NCBI GenBank assembly: GCA_035772405.1
Contig: JAYKKM010000159.1
Location: 823,501 to 887,500 of the forward strand
Origin: Chrysogorgia sp. JL179-B06
Taxonomy: Eukaryota > Cnidaria > Anthozoa > Scleralcyonacea > Chrysogorgiidae
Direction: 5' to 3'
Length of the DNA: 64,000 nucleotides
Each line of letters starts with the position of its first letter. Positions within the stretch are counted from its first letter, which is position 1. The position numbers and the translations under genes are program-made. A model generated the notes under the pieces. That model did not search any database and was not told the origin of the DNA. It saw only the letters and a list, made by a program, of their open reading frames with translations. This document shows, one piece after another, positions 46,983-64,000 of this stretch.

Positions 46983-47600
46983 TTGGCAATTCTCAACGGA
47001 ACATTTACGAATGAACATCCACTAAAGAAAATTTTTAATAAAAACACTCTTAAGTTAAGTTATTCATGTATGCCTAACTTGCAATCGAAAATCAGCAACC
47101 ATAACAAATCAACCTTAGGGAAATCCCGTGCAAGCAACAACAACCAACAAAGTGAACCGACGTGCAATTGTAGAAATAAATCAGAGTGTCCCTTAGACGG
47201 TCAATGCCTTACCACAAATGTTATCTACCAAGCCACAGTGGAAACCGGCAACGGTAAAGAAACTTATGTCGGACTAACCCAAAACAAATTTAAAACAAGA
47301 TACCGCAATCACACGGCCTCATTTAGGAATATCAACACGAAAAATGCAACAGAACTAAGCAAATATATTTGGACATTGAAAGAAGGGAATATTAATTACA
47401 TCTTGTCATGGAAAATCCTTGCAAGGGCCACGTCATATACTAACGTTAGTAAACGGTGCAATTTATGCATAACAGAAAAATACTTTATTATAAAACAACC
47501 ACACCTATGCACATTAAATAGTAGGAACGAATTATCGAGTACATGCCGTCACGCAAACAGATATTTGTTAAAGAGTATGAAGTTATATGACGTCACATAG
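46983..47600 (+). CDS. PLE-C GIY-YIG endonuclease domain, intact
   Basis: 205 codons from an internal ATG: NEHPLKKIFNKNTLKLSYSC, CNCRNKSECPLDGQCLTTNV, ETYVGLTQNKFKTR, SFRNINTKNATELSK, and the terminal STCRHANRYLLKSMKLYDVT. In a working element it would be the C-terminal part of the RT protein. Confidence 0.87.
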   Translation: MAILNGTFTNEHPLKKIFNKNTLKLSYSCMPNLQSKISNHNKSTLGKSRASNNNQQSEPTCNCRNKSECPLDGQCLTTNVIYQATVETGNGKETYVGLTQNKFKTRYRNHTASFRNINTKNATELSKYIWTLKEGNINYILSWKILARATSYTNVSKRCNLCITEKYFIIKQPHLCTLNSRNELSSTCRHANRYLLKSMKLYDVT

Positions 47601-47631
47601 ATCAGTGTATTTAAGTAGGTTAGTTAGTCAG

Positions 47632-47701
47632 CACATTTTTACACCTGATGAGAGAGTGCTCTTGGGAACACTCTTGAAACAGATTTGTAGTGTTTTATGT
47701 G
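47632..47701 (+). ncRNA. Type I hammerhead ribozyme (PLE-C, 3' end)
   Basis: Same sequence and fold as at 45258-45327. Together the pair flank the near full-length PLE. Confidence 0.82.
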
Positions 47702-47732
47702 TAAATAGTTATTTTTATCCAGTTTTAACTTC

Positions 47733-48560
<828 letters not shown>

Positions 48561-48705
48561 TAAACAACGCGTTTTTGGAATTCATCAGTTAAAACCCATG
48601 CAACCGATCACTTGAAAAATGTCAATTTCAGGCCTTTTCTCACATCGAGGCAAAATACTTTTATTTTCTATCCTATAAATGTTCGGTTATTATTGAGATA
48701 ATTAC

Positions 48706-48816
48706 TTGTATGTCCACAATCTGCTCCAGAAAATCCAGGAAGGCAAGTACATGAACAACTGACTAAACCACCAGGATGCAATATTTGTGCACATTTTCCA
48801 TAGTTCAGACATTTAT
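48706..48816 (-). CDS. EGF-like domain exon (host-type, isolated)
   Basis: 111 bp between acceptor ttttttag and donor gtaatt, phase 1 at both ends. Translation DKCLNYGKCAQIL...VSCSCTCLPGFSGADCG has six cysteines and the C-x-C, PGFSG and C-G signatures of EGF repeats. Symmetric 1-1 exons are typical of shuffled extracellular modules. No neighbouring exons were recognised within the window, so the parent gene is unknown or this is an orphan. Confidence 0.7.
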
Positions 48817-48899
48817 CTAAAAAATTTATTGAAATAAATTATATATTATTTTAATTTGCTCAATTATCAAAATAGTTGTTACGGTAACTACGTACTTAG

Positions 48900-49490
48900 G
48901 CTGCGTTTACACTACAGGTAGAGCAAAAGTAATCGGATTCGTACTGTTTTTTTATTCCCATGAGGATGGAAAACATTGTGAATCCGGTTATTTTTGCTCT
49001 AGTGCATTAAAGCCTTAAAGGTGGATTTTATATATTCGTAATATTTGGGTCTTCCTGAGAAAAATCATAATATATATTTGGTCGACCCATAATATATATT
49101 CATCCCTTTTAGCCTTCACCATGCATATAAAACCTATAAATTATAGTGTTTTCACGTCTCCGCTTGTTATACCCGACGAAGAGGCAGTGCGTCGAAACAT
49201 TGTAAACTTATTTATAGGGTAAATTTAGCGGAGCAAGTATAGAATACCCGTCCACTTTTGAAACCGCATTTAAAGGCAGAAATACAAACCAGGTTGCTCT
49301 AAAATCTCTTTAAATATGATGTTGAATGTTTATATTGTGTGTTCTTGTTGATAGTTATCAAATTAAATGGGGTTTTAAAATAGAACGAAGCAATTGTATG
49401 TGATGAACTTTGCGTAATTTGACCCTTTTACTAACTGTCAACAGATACAAATCGCGAAAGTGGACGGGTATTCTGCAATTTAGCCAATTT
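48900..49490. repeat. Two inverted-repeat MITE-like segments and a PLE-like tail
   Basis: 48917-49008: arms agagcaaaagtaatcggatt and gaatccggttatttttgctct. 49060-49215: PLE-like tail with a CCGACGA...GTCGAAACATT hammerhead-like motif at about 49172-49206. 49226-49480: arms tatagaatacccgtccactt and aaagtggacgggtattctgc. No supported gene. Confidence 0.5.
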
Positions 49491-49689
49491 AGCACATATT
49501 TAAGGTTGGTATATAAACTTCTTTTATCTATAGAGTGAATAAAATGCTTCATTGAACTCATTTCTACTAAAATATTATGCTAAATTATATGTTGTTCCTT
49601 AGGCCATGACCGCACTTTTCTATAAACAATGGAACTTATCCATATTGTTTTTTGTAAATTCAGCTTGTTTGTAAATATTAAAGATTTGA

Positions 49690-50030
<341 letters not shown>

Positions 50031-51215
50031 AAGCTGATTGGTAGACCTCTGCATTGGTATTGATATTTAAATTGCAATCGTCTCGTGATTGCGAATGCAA
50101 AAATTGAAACGATATTGAAACGGTTTTTTGTGCGTTAAATTTTGCGTAATTTAAATTTAAATTGACGCCAGCGCGACAAACCGCTTTCCGGAAAAAGCCG
50201 CCATTCGCCGACGCCGAAATTTATATTGCCATAAAAACCAGCCATTTCCTCACAAAATCATCGGATGCAGTAATGTTAGACATTATCAGCTGATTTCAAG
50301 CCGAAACTGTAGTGTTGAAGGAAGATAATCAAAGACAGAGACAAGTAAAAGGTAAAAGGACTATTATAATTATGTACATTGTGATTGTCACGGCAACTCA
50401 CCGGTCTGTGTTGAGCAATTAATTTGCCTTTTCTGCATAGTTTTTTTTGGTTAGGGTTAGCAATTTGGTTAGGATTAGGGTTAGGTTTAGGATTTTGGTG
50501 ATATTTACCCGCATTTCGTTGAATTCTAAGAGACTATAGCGTCGTACGGCTACCGTACGAATAGCCATTACCTTCGGTTCAGTGTTGACTTGACTCGCTA
50601 ATTTTAATGTAATTTAAATAATTGCACACTGTATTGTGTATTTGCTCCAAGCTCCGAAATCTAATAGACACATTTTGAAATACTTAACAGATAGATTTGG
50701 GAAAATTTGAAGGTGTGTAATGTTTTGAATTTTCAAAACATATATGTACTGTCTAATATTTTGACAGTTGGAATTAAATCCATGCAGTGTAAAATCAGGC
50801 TTGGACTGGCCATTGTGCCATCTTGTGCTAGAACAATGGCACTTTGCAAGATGGCACAATGACCAGTCCTAGCCTGTTTAAAATATATACCATTTGTTCT
50901 TTATAATACTGCTGAATAGTAAGTGTAGTACAAATTTTGGAATTGCATGTACAGTATGTTTATTATTTTATTAAAATTATAAATACTATATGCTTGATAA
51001 TTAGCCTATATATACAGTAGTTTAGGGTGAAAAACATGCATACTATTGCTGTGTTTATATGACCTGGGCCTGGCCTGCAATTTTGTAGCAATAAACAAGC
51101 ATTACTATGTATACTTGTCAGTGTTAATACTTAATATATACACTGCTGTAGTGAATAAGGGAGAGCTCGGGGGGAAACAGACGATACAGTACATGGATGA
51201 TTGTCAAGCAAGATC
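50031..51215. other. Non-coding stretch with a 29-bp-arm hairpin
   Basis: No gene seen. 50795-50873 is a hairpin with arms aggcttggactggccattgt... and the complement. Around 50440-50490 there are scattered ttagggtta words, too irregular for a telomeric array. Similarity to the 23.8 kb repeat resumes near 51000. Confidence 0.5.
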
Positions 51216-51219
51216 ATAT

Positions 51220-51550
51220 CCTCAGAAAAATTATTCTGTGTCCCAGACAGGGATAACTTTCTGATTTCCAGTGAGATTCTCTGACCATTGAGCTACCAAG
51301 ACTCAGATGGTGAGTGAACGTTACATTGAGTACTGATTCTATTGATATAACAGCAGTGTATATATTAACACATCCAATCATTAGTCATTACTGAAATATA
51401 TAGTAACTGCTGTGCATAGGCAGAACATATATCATTAGAACCAGTGCATCATTGTAACCTCTCTCCATCTGAATCTCGATGGCTCAATGGTTAGAGGCCG
51501 TCACTGGCAATAAGAAGGTTATAATTTGTTCAACCAGGAATATTATGTTT
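51220..51550. repeat. tRNA-like SINE foldback pair (old)
   Basis: A minus-oriented tRNA-like head near 51240-51303 and a plus-oriented one near 51475-51530 (gatggctcaatggttagagg). Both have decayed B-boxes. Same arrangement as 22255-22745. Confidence 0.65.
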
Positions 51551-53649
<2,099 letters not shown>

Positions 53650-54735
53650 ACAATTATTCACCGAAGTGGAAGTGAATAATGGTGGATATTTACCGAGACG
53701 CGAAGCGTCGAGGTAAATATCCAACCACTATTCACTGACACTGAGGTCAGAGGTCATAAAAAATAAGTAAATTTCGGTTAGTTTCATTATAATTTAGCCA
53801 GGAATTGGTGCGAAACACAAGGCAAAAAATTCCCGCCTTTCCATATTTGGAGTTGTTTATCAGTTTTGACAAGCTGACAGCAGCCGGTCGTTTTGAAAAC
53901 CTTTCGAAGTTGGATCAAAGTAAGCCAATAGACCACTGCATTTTAACTCAAAGGAAATATTTTAATACTGTACATGGGAAAACCTGAGGACAAAGGATAA
54001 CTAATGAATTCTGGGTGAGTAAACGACAGTAATTGTTCTTTTCAAAGCGTTTTTATTTCGGTCAGTGCAATGACAATGTTTCATGTGTCTAGTCGTTGAA
54101 TTTCCTTTAATTTATAACGATTTCTGTGGGTGTTTACTGTTATAAAATTGGTAGTATGTTTTCCAGGTCATTTGTTTAGTATAAAGTTCATTACTCGCCA
54201 GTTTCTTGGGCAGTGTATCGCGGTAATCTTTATGGCCGAAACCGTACTAATTATTTACGTTTTGCTTGGTTTTGTTGTAACCGAAATGATTTTTAATGTT
54301 TGTAAATGTTATTAAATTCTATATGAAAGGCAATTCAAATTGTCTGAAACTATATAAAGGCGAATATCGTTATATGAACTACGGAGAACACTTTTCTTTC
54401 AAAATATTTGAACGAAAACTGACAAGAGTCAGTTCGTTCAATCAAGTTTGTTTTCGGAGCATATCATTCGTTGTTCTGCGGAATTTTGAGCACTTTCTAT
54501 TCTCTCTTTGAAACTTATTTTTCATAAATATTACCTAAAGTAATTTCCCTACATACAGTAATTGTTTTCTACCTGCCTGGTTTTACCAATTTCTTGCATT
54601 ATGTAAAAAGAAAATCATTCAAGGGAAGGACACCATCTTGTTTTGCGAAACAGTGAATAGTGCAGGATATCCCGAGCTAGAGGAACCAATCAGATTGCGC
54701 GAAAAGCACTATCCACTGTTTTGGTATGTGCTAAA
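53650..54735. mobile_element. Foldback/MITE-type element with ATTCACCGA ends
   Basis: Left end caattattcaccgaagtgg with internal hairpins (atatttaccgagacgcgaag / cgtcgaggtaaatat). Right part has gtgaatagtgcaggatatcc and a matching cactatccactg. Another end of the family lies at 56456. No transposase ORF. Confidence 0.5.
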
Positions 54736-54778
54736 TATATATAATATAATCATGTATATATAATTATCAATATAAATC

Positions 54779-54940
54779 ATGGTACAAACGTTTTTCACAG
54801 CACATTTTCTCGTCTTTGCCATTCTCTTGATAACAATCTTCATCTGTTGTGTCTGTTTGAATAAGAAACAACATAAGTCGGTGAAGGCTCATGTTACAGA
54901 TACACTCGAGCACCTCGCCGCCAATGAACACTGGAACTGA
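54779..54940 (+). CDS. Small ORF: 53-residue single-span membrane protein (tentative)
   Basis: ATG to TGA. Residues about 5-26 are strongly hydrophobic (FFTAHFLVFAILLITIFICC). Then come a Cys/Lys patch and a charged tail TDTLEHLAANEHWN. A diverged second copy at 56058-56275 keeps MVQT, the membrane segment and VEHLAANEH. Conservation of the reading in both halves hints at real coding, but a shared repeat could give the same look. No family recognised. Confidence 0.35.
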   Translation: MVQTFFTAHFLVFAILLITIFICCVCLNKKQHKSVKAHVTDTLEHLAANEHWN

Positions 54941-56057
54941 GCAATAATTACAGTTACAGTAGCAATCATTATTTTCATGATTGTATTTCTTTTATTTATA
55001 AATATTTCCTTTGTTTTTTTTGTGCTATAAATGCGGATTTATATTTCCCAGGTCATTCGCATAGATTCAGTTCATTAAAAGTAAACAACAAATCACAAAT
55101 GTGATTCCGTAACCAGCTAGTTTCGTGGTCGTCGTTAGATCATATAGAATTGACGTACAGCCCCGTCTTTGGGACGATGTTTTTTTAGTATAACCATAGA
55201 AAATACAACCAGGGGTTAGGAAGACACTTAAGGCGGGTGGTTAGAAAAATCATTAGGCGGGGTTATGGTTAGCATCTAGGTTATTTCGGGGTTAGTGGTT
55301 ATTTGAATGGTTAAGTAGCACTATAATGCCGACCTAATTTCGTCGACTGTGTATTTTTACGGCCGAAGCTGTCATTTTTAATTTTTGCTTGTTTTTTGTT
55401 GAAAGCCAGTGATTTTAATGCTCGTATATGTTATCGGATGCTAAAGCTCATTCAAATCGTAGATAAAGCCCTCTCCTCCGCAGGGGCTTCAAATGCGGTG
55501 GTAGAGGGTAATGGGATAAGGAAAAAAATTGGAAGACTCTGCGGAGGAGAGAGGATAAAGCCCAAATTGGGATAAATTAGTTTTGCGTCTTACTGCCCCT
55601 TTTATAAACTGATTGAACAATGCTGTAACAACATTGTTATTATTGGTGAATAAAATAATAAAAGCTTATTTAATCCAGGAAAATGTATCAGATAACTCTG
55701 TTCTCCATGGTATCCCTATAATTAGGTTAAATATTACAAAGATAAATCATTAATTCTAAAAATGTTAGTAATCTTTGAAACAGCCGTAACCTAAATGTGC
55801 TTTGCTATTATCGAGATGTTTATATGTAAAAATAAAATGAACTGATATTTAAGAAATTTTATAAAAATTAGGTATTCAAAAATTGTTTAAAAGTTGGTTC
55901 GTTCTTGGAATCATATTTCGTTTGAGTATTATAGTTGTGCATATCCATATGTGTAATAATATTTATGTTGATCCTTTCACTATCACCATCATACAAAAAT
56001 TTGAACATCAATTCTATAGTTTGTACCCATGTGTGTGTATATATGTGCGTAATTATC
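54941..56057. other. AT-rich non-coding with an inverted repeat
   Basis: 55478-55565 has arms gccctctcctccgcag and ctgcggaggagagagg (hairpin MITE-like). The rest shows no gene. Confidence 0.4.
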
Positions 56058-56275
56058 ATGGTACAAACCTTGTTCATACTTCTTATATCTTCCCTTGCCA
56101 TTCCCTTGATCACAATCCTCACCTGTTGTGCCTGTTTTAATTGATTTAACGCGAAGAAACAATATACGTCACTATGCAATTAGATATTTTCATGTTATGC
56201 AGGTCAAGATTGTTGTAGATACAGTGGAGCACCTCGCCGCCAATGAACACTGCCTGCAGGAACTGCATGAGTAAT
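56058..56275 (+). pseudogene. Second copy of the small membrane ORF, interrupted
   Basis: MVQTLFILLISSLAIPLITI... stops at 56142-56144 after 28 codons. About 60 bp later the second half resumes after an ag (VKIVVDTVEHLAANEHCLQE stop at about 56275). Either an intron is retained here and lost in copy 1, or the copy is decayed. Confidence 0.35.
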
Positions 56276-56335
56276 AACACAGAATGAAATGAAAATTACC
56301 TTTTTACTAATATCATCCCAAATAACATTTTTAAT

Positions 56336-56457
<122 letters not shown>

Positions 56458-56484
56458 CAATTATTCACCGAAATGGAGGTGAAT

Positions 56485-56880
56485 AGTGTTAGATACACTG
56501 TAAATCTGGGGGTGTTACCACAACACCAAAATCGGCGTAAATCTTGCAGCTGTGTGGACACCAAAAAGGTGTAAACTTACACCGACACTGGTGTAACTTA
56601 ACGTGGTAACAGTGTAAACTTACACCAAAATCAGTGTAAATAGCTTGCAGCTGTGTGGACACCAACTTGGTGTAACTTTACACTTGGAGTGTAAATTTAC
56701 ACTAAAATAATTTTACACCTTATTGGTGTATATTACCTTGCAGCCATGGTGACACCTACTTGGTGTAAATTTACACCACAACCAACGGTGTTGGTGTTAA
56801 TTTACACTTGGGGAGTAAACGTACACCAATTAAGTTATTTTACACAGTGCATACCTGGGTGTGTAAATTAATATTGTATC
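56485..56880. repeat. Clustered GTGTAAA/TTTACAC inverted words
   Basis: About 20 short words of the type ggtgtaaa, tttacacc, acaccaa occur in both orientations, with two gcagctgtgtggacaccaa modules. Looks like a low-complexity foldback or MITE end with local pairing at many places. Confidence 0.75.
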
Positions 56881-57081
56881 TACAATGGGAGACTAAACAT
56901 CACAATAGCTGTAGTCATTTACAAATGACTTCAGTTGATTTATCACCATTTGAGATTTAAGATTACATATATAACTAAAATTAAATGTAAGCAAAAAGTA
57001 TTGTTAATAGCTTTATTAACAGATCTTTATTTATCCATTTTACATTTTTTTTGAAATTGCAGTTAATCAATTAACCTAACG

Positions 57082-57175
57082 AAAAACGCGTTGCGAACGC
57101 GTGCCTAACGCGTTCGGAACGCGTTCCATTCTCGTTGCGAACGCGTTAGGAACGAGGTTGGAACGCGTTCCGAAC
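57082..57175. repeat. 11-bp palindromic minisatellite, cluster 1
   Basis: About eight units with an 11-bp period around GAACGCGTTC (gaacgcgtgcc, taacgcgttcg, gaacgcgttcc, attctcgttgc, gaacgcgttag, gaacgaggttg, gaacgcgttcc). Unusually CpG-rich for this window. Confidence 0.85.
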
Positions 57176-57330
57176 AATATACTTTCTGTTTTAATCTCGT
57201 CTAATGAACATATACCATAACCAGTCCTGCAGCAATCAAATGATCAAGTTAAACCCATTTAGCAGTTTCGTAAAGTCAGAAATTAACGAACTTTTCCGAT
57301 TAACCTTTTAACCGAAGTCACAATGGTGTT

Positions 57331-57413
57331 CTGAACGCGTTCGGAACTCGTTCAGAACGCGTTCTGAACGCGTTCCGAACGCGTTTGGAACGCGTTCCGA
57401 ACGCGAACGCAGT
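57331..57413. repeat. 11-bp palindromic minisatellite, cluster 2
   Basis: Seven units gaacgcgttcN in strict 11-bp register, each nearly a perfect palindrome. 155 bp of ordinary DNA separate it from cluster 1. Confidence 0.88.
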
Positions 57414-57589
57414 ATTAGGTTATTTCTGAGCAGTACTGTACTTAGTAACAAATAAATAGATATAAAATAAGCAGAATGAGAATGTTGTAAATTGTCAAAC
57501 TCAGAACTTGAGCTACCAGAGCGAAGGCTACGTTCAATTGTGTAATAGTTAGTACGTGCAGCATAATGTACTGCTAATTCAGCAGTCCA

Positions 57590-57830
57590 ATATATCTGTA
57601 TATCTTTATCAGAATATATATAATAAATATGACTTGCAGCTTGAATATTTCAATATATAGTAAATTGTTTACTATACAAGCTTTAAACTGGAGATCATGA
57701 AGGTTGCAGGTTCAATTCCCATCTGGGGCTCAGAACATTTTTCTGAGTTTGTGTTAAAGCTTGAGTAGTAAACAATTTAATATATTGAAATAACCAAGGT
57801 GCAAGTCATATTTAATATATGCAGAAATAT
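57590..57830. repeat. SINE-like foldback
   Basis: Arms aatatttcaatatatagtaa and ttaatatattgaaat enclose a tRNA-like T-arm (gcaggttcaattcccatctg) and the SINE-1-type cagaacatttttctgag hairpin. Confidence 0.55.
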
Positions 57831-58417
57831 TATAACCTAAATTCACTAACAGTTTGTATATGCAAAAACAGGACAGCATTTGTAGCCTATCAACAACATT
57901 TTAGTTCTAGTAATTTGAAAACATGGTTACATGGTTGTATATTCAAATTACTAAAACTAAACACTTGACTTCACACATAATAACAACATTAAAGTGCCAC
58001 TAACCTCCCAAAACGATAATATTTTGTTTGAAAGGACACGATTAAGAATGGCATTGGCAGTTCTTCACTATCTATTTTCCTTCTCGAGGTATTCAGTTAT
58101 ACATGTTATTACTTATTACTTGAAATTTTGCATGTGGATGCATATAGATATCGAGGAAATAGATATAAATAGATATTGAAGAAGTGTTAGCACCATTATT
58201 CACCATTTTAAGTGCCTTTTCAAACAAAGCATTATCATTTTTGGGTTAGTGGCACTTTCAGACAACACTATACAAAAACTATTATGCATATATTAGTTAA
58301 ATTATCATATAATATTGGAAAATGTTTTGACTTGTTTTTTCTTGCCTGCAGAGCATGTCTCATTTTGGGCCATTGCTGCCTTGATTTCTATTGTTGATGG
58401 CAATTTATTTATATATT
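57831..58417. other. Non-coding stretch with a complementary pair
   Basis: About 57993-58020 (agtgccactaacctcccaaaa) and 58232-58258 (tttttgggttagtggcact) form inverted ends of about 20 bp, so a MITE of roughly 265 bp is likely. No gene. Confidence 0.5.
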
Positions 58418-58419
58418 TT

Positions 58420-60190
<1,771 letters not shown>

Positions 60191-60248
60191 ATCATTGCTC
60201 CACAATTTTACTGTGTTGAGCTCTCTTGCTGACTAGAAAACTTCTACT

Positions 60249-62960
<2,712 letters not shown>

Positions 62961-63184
62961 AATCTAGATATGGACATGAGTACTAATTATACACAAACGA
63001 TTGCCAGTGACAACCGCTTGTGGGATAAACAGCGGTCATGCGCACATCCAGAGAGCGGTGAAAGCGGTATAGGGCCAGAGTGCTCAAACTACCACAAGGG
63101 TAGTGGGCGTTGCATTATCGCTAAAGGACACCTAAAACCAACTTCACAGAGTGCTCAACAACACCGAAGTGAAGGAGCGTAATA

Positions 63185-63243
63185 GTACAATATCTACAGA
63201 CACGTGTTTCGCTGTTCCACAGCTCATCAGTGTAGCTTGGTAC
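63185..63243 (-). ncRNA. Type I hammerhead ribozyme, array unit 2
   Basis: Identical to unit 1. Confidence 0.88.
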
Positions 63244-63465
63244 AATCTAGATATGGACATGAGTACTAATTATACACAAACGATTGCCAGTGACAACCGC
63301 TTGTGGGATAAACAGCGGTCATGCGCACATCCAGAGAGCGTGAAGCGGTATAGGGCCAGAGTGCTCAAACTACCACAAGGGTAGTGGGCGTTGCATTATC
63401 GCTAAAGGACACCTAAACCAACTTCACAGAGTGCTCAACAACACCGAAGTGAAGGAGCGTAAATA

Positions 63466-63525
63466 GTACAATATCTACAGACACGTGTTTTCGCTGTTCC
63501 ACAGCTCATCAGTGTAGCTTGGTAC
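63466..63525 (-). ncRNA. Hammerhead ribozyme, array unit 3, one-base insertion
   Basis: As unit 1 but with an extra A after the GAA core (GAAAACACGTG), which should disturb the A15.1-U16.1 junction and may slow or stop cutting. Confidence 0.8.
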
Positions 63526-63747
63526 AATCTAGATATGGACATGAGTACTAATTATACACAAACGATTGCCAGTGACAACCGCTTGTGGATAAACAGCGGT
63601 CATGCGCACATCCAGAGAGCGGGTGAAGCGGTATAGGGCCAGAGTGCTCAAACTACCACAAGGGTAGTGGGCGTTGCATTATCGCTAAAGGACACCTAAA
63701 CCAACTTCACAGAGTGCTCAACAACACCGAAGTGAAGGAGCGTAATA

Positions 63748-63806
63748 GTACAATATCTACAGACACGTGTTTCGCTGTTCCACAGCTCATCAGTGTAGCT
63801 TGGTAC
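63748..63806 (-). ncRNA. Type I hammerhead ribozyme, array unit 4
   Basis: Identical core to unit 1. The unit body has extra single bases further on (aatttataca, aaaacgattg, ggtccatgc) and is truncated. Confidence 0.87.
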
Positions 63807-63909
63807 AATCTAGATATGGACATGAGTACTAATTTATACACAAAACGATTGCCAGTGACAACCGCTTGTGGGATAAACAGCGGTCCATGCGCACATCCAG
63901 AGCACATCC

Positions 63910-63911
<2 letters not shown>

Positions 63912-64000
<89 letters not shown>
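63912..64000. repeat. (TA)n array at the right edge
   Basis: Pure TA to the end of the window. Confidence 0.98.

Noticed and set aside
49358..49561. 67-codon minus-strand ORF
   Set aside because: No motif, overlaps an inverted repeat; not supported as a gene.
55868..56179. 103-codon minus-strand ORF
   Set aside because: Antisense to the small membrane ORF copy, no recognisable motif.

Overview
The window looks like nuclear DNA of an invertebrate animal, most plausibly a cnidarian or another early-branching marine metazoan, though the sequence alone does not settle the taxon. The reasons are small GT-AG exons, AT-rich introns, a Helentron (Helitron-type element), Penelope-like elements (PLEs) with hammerhead ribozymes, tRNA-like SINEs, long-TIR Tc1/mariner derivatives and very abundant (TA)n arrays. 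There is no operon structure and no CRISPR.

Layout. (1) 1-3.4 kb: 5' exons of a minus-strand gene (gene A: two C2H2-like fingers plus a long transposase-like region) running off the left edge. (2) 3.43-3.65 kb: a compact shared promoter. (3) 3.65-25.6 kb: a divergent plus-strand gene (gene B) with seven exons that join in frame. Its first intron holds a 135-bp satellite and a large antisense Helentron (about 6.2-16 kb). Later introns hold a tandem duplication, MITEs, a Tc1/mariner derivative and SINE foldbacks. (4) 25.6-49.9 kb: a nest of retroelements (LINE fragments and at least five PLE families in tandem, inverted and truncated forms) separated by (GATA)n and mostly (TA)n arrays. (5) 48.7 kb: one phase 1-1 EGF-like exon on the minus strand. 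(6) 49.7-58.4 kb: dispersed repeats, foldback elements, a twin small membrane-protein ORF, GTGTAAA repeats and two 11-bp GAACGCGTTC minisatellites. (7) 58.4-64 kb: more (TA)n, a Tc1/mariner derivative, PLE pieces and a tandem array of about 282-bp units, each carrying a type I hammerhead ribozyme on the minus strand (retrozyme-like).

Most notable points. The Helentron encodes Rep (HUH), a PIF1 helicase and a C-terminal APE-type endonuclease in one 2171-codon ORF. A 615-codon ORF lies directly upstream in the SAME reading frame, separated by a single TGA. That upstream ORF has a 2A-like ribosome-skipping motif just before a putative C76-like cysteine protease. Hammerhead ribozymes with complete stems I, II and III can be drawn for two PLE families and for the 282-bp array. 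Nearly every retroelement copy in the right half abuts a (TA)n array, which suggests a shared insertion niche or repeat growth at element ends.

Coordinates of exons, ORFs and ribozymes are read directly from the sequence. Element outer boundaries are approximate unless terminal repeats are stated.
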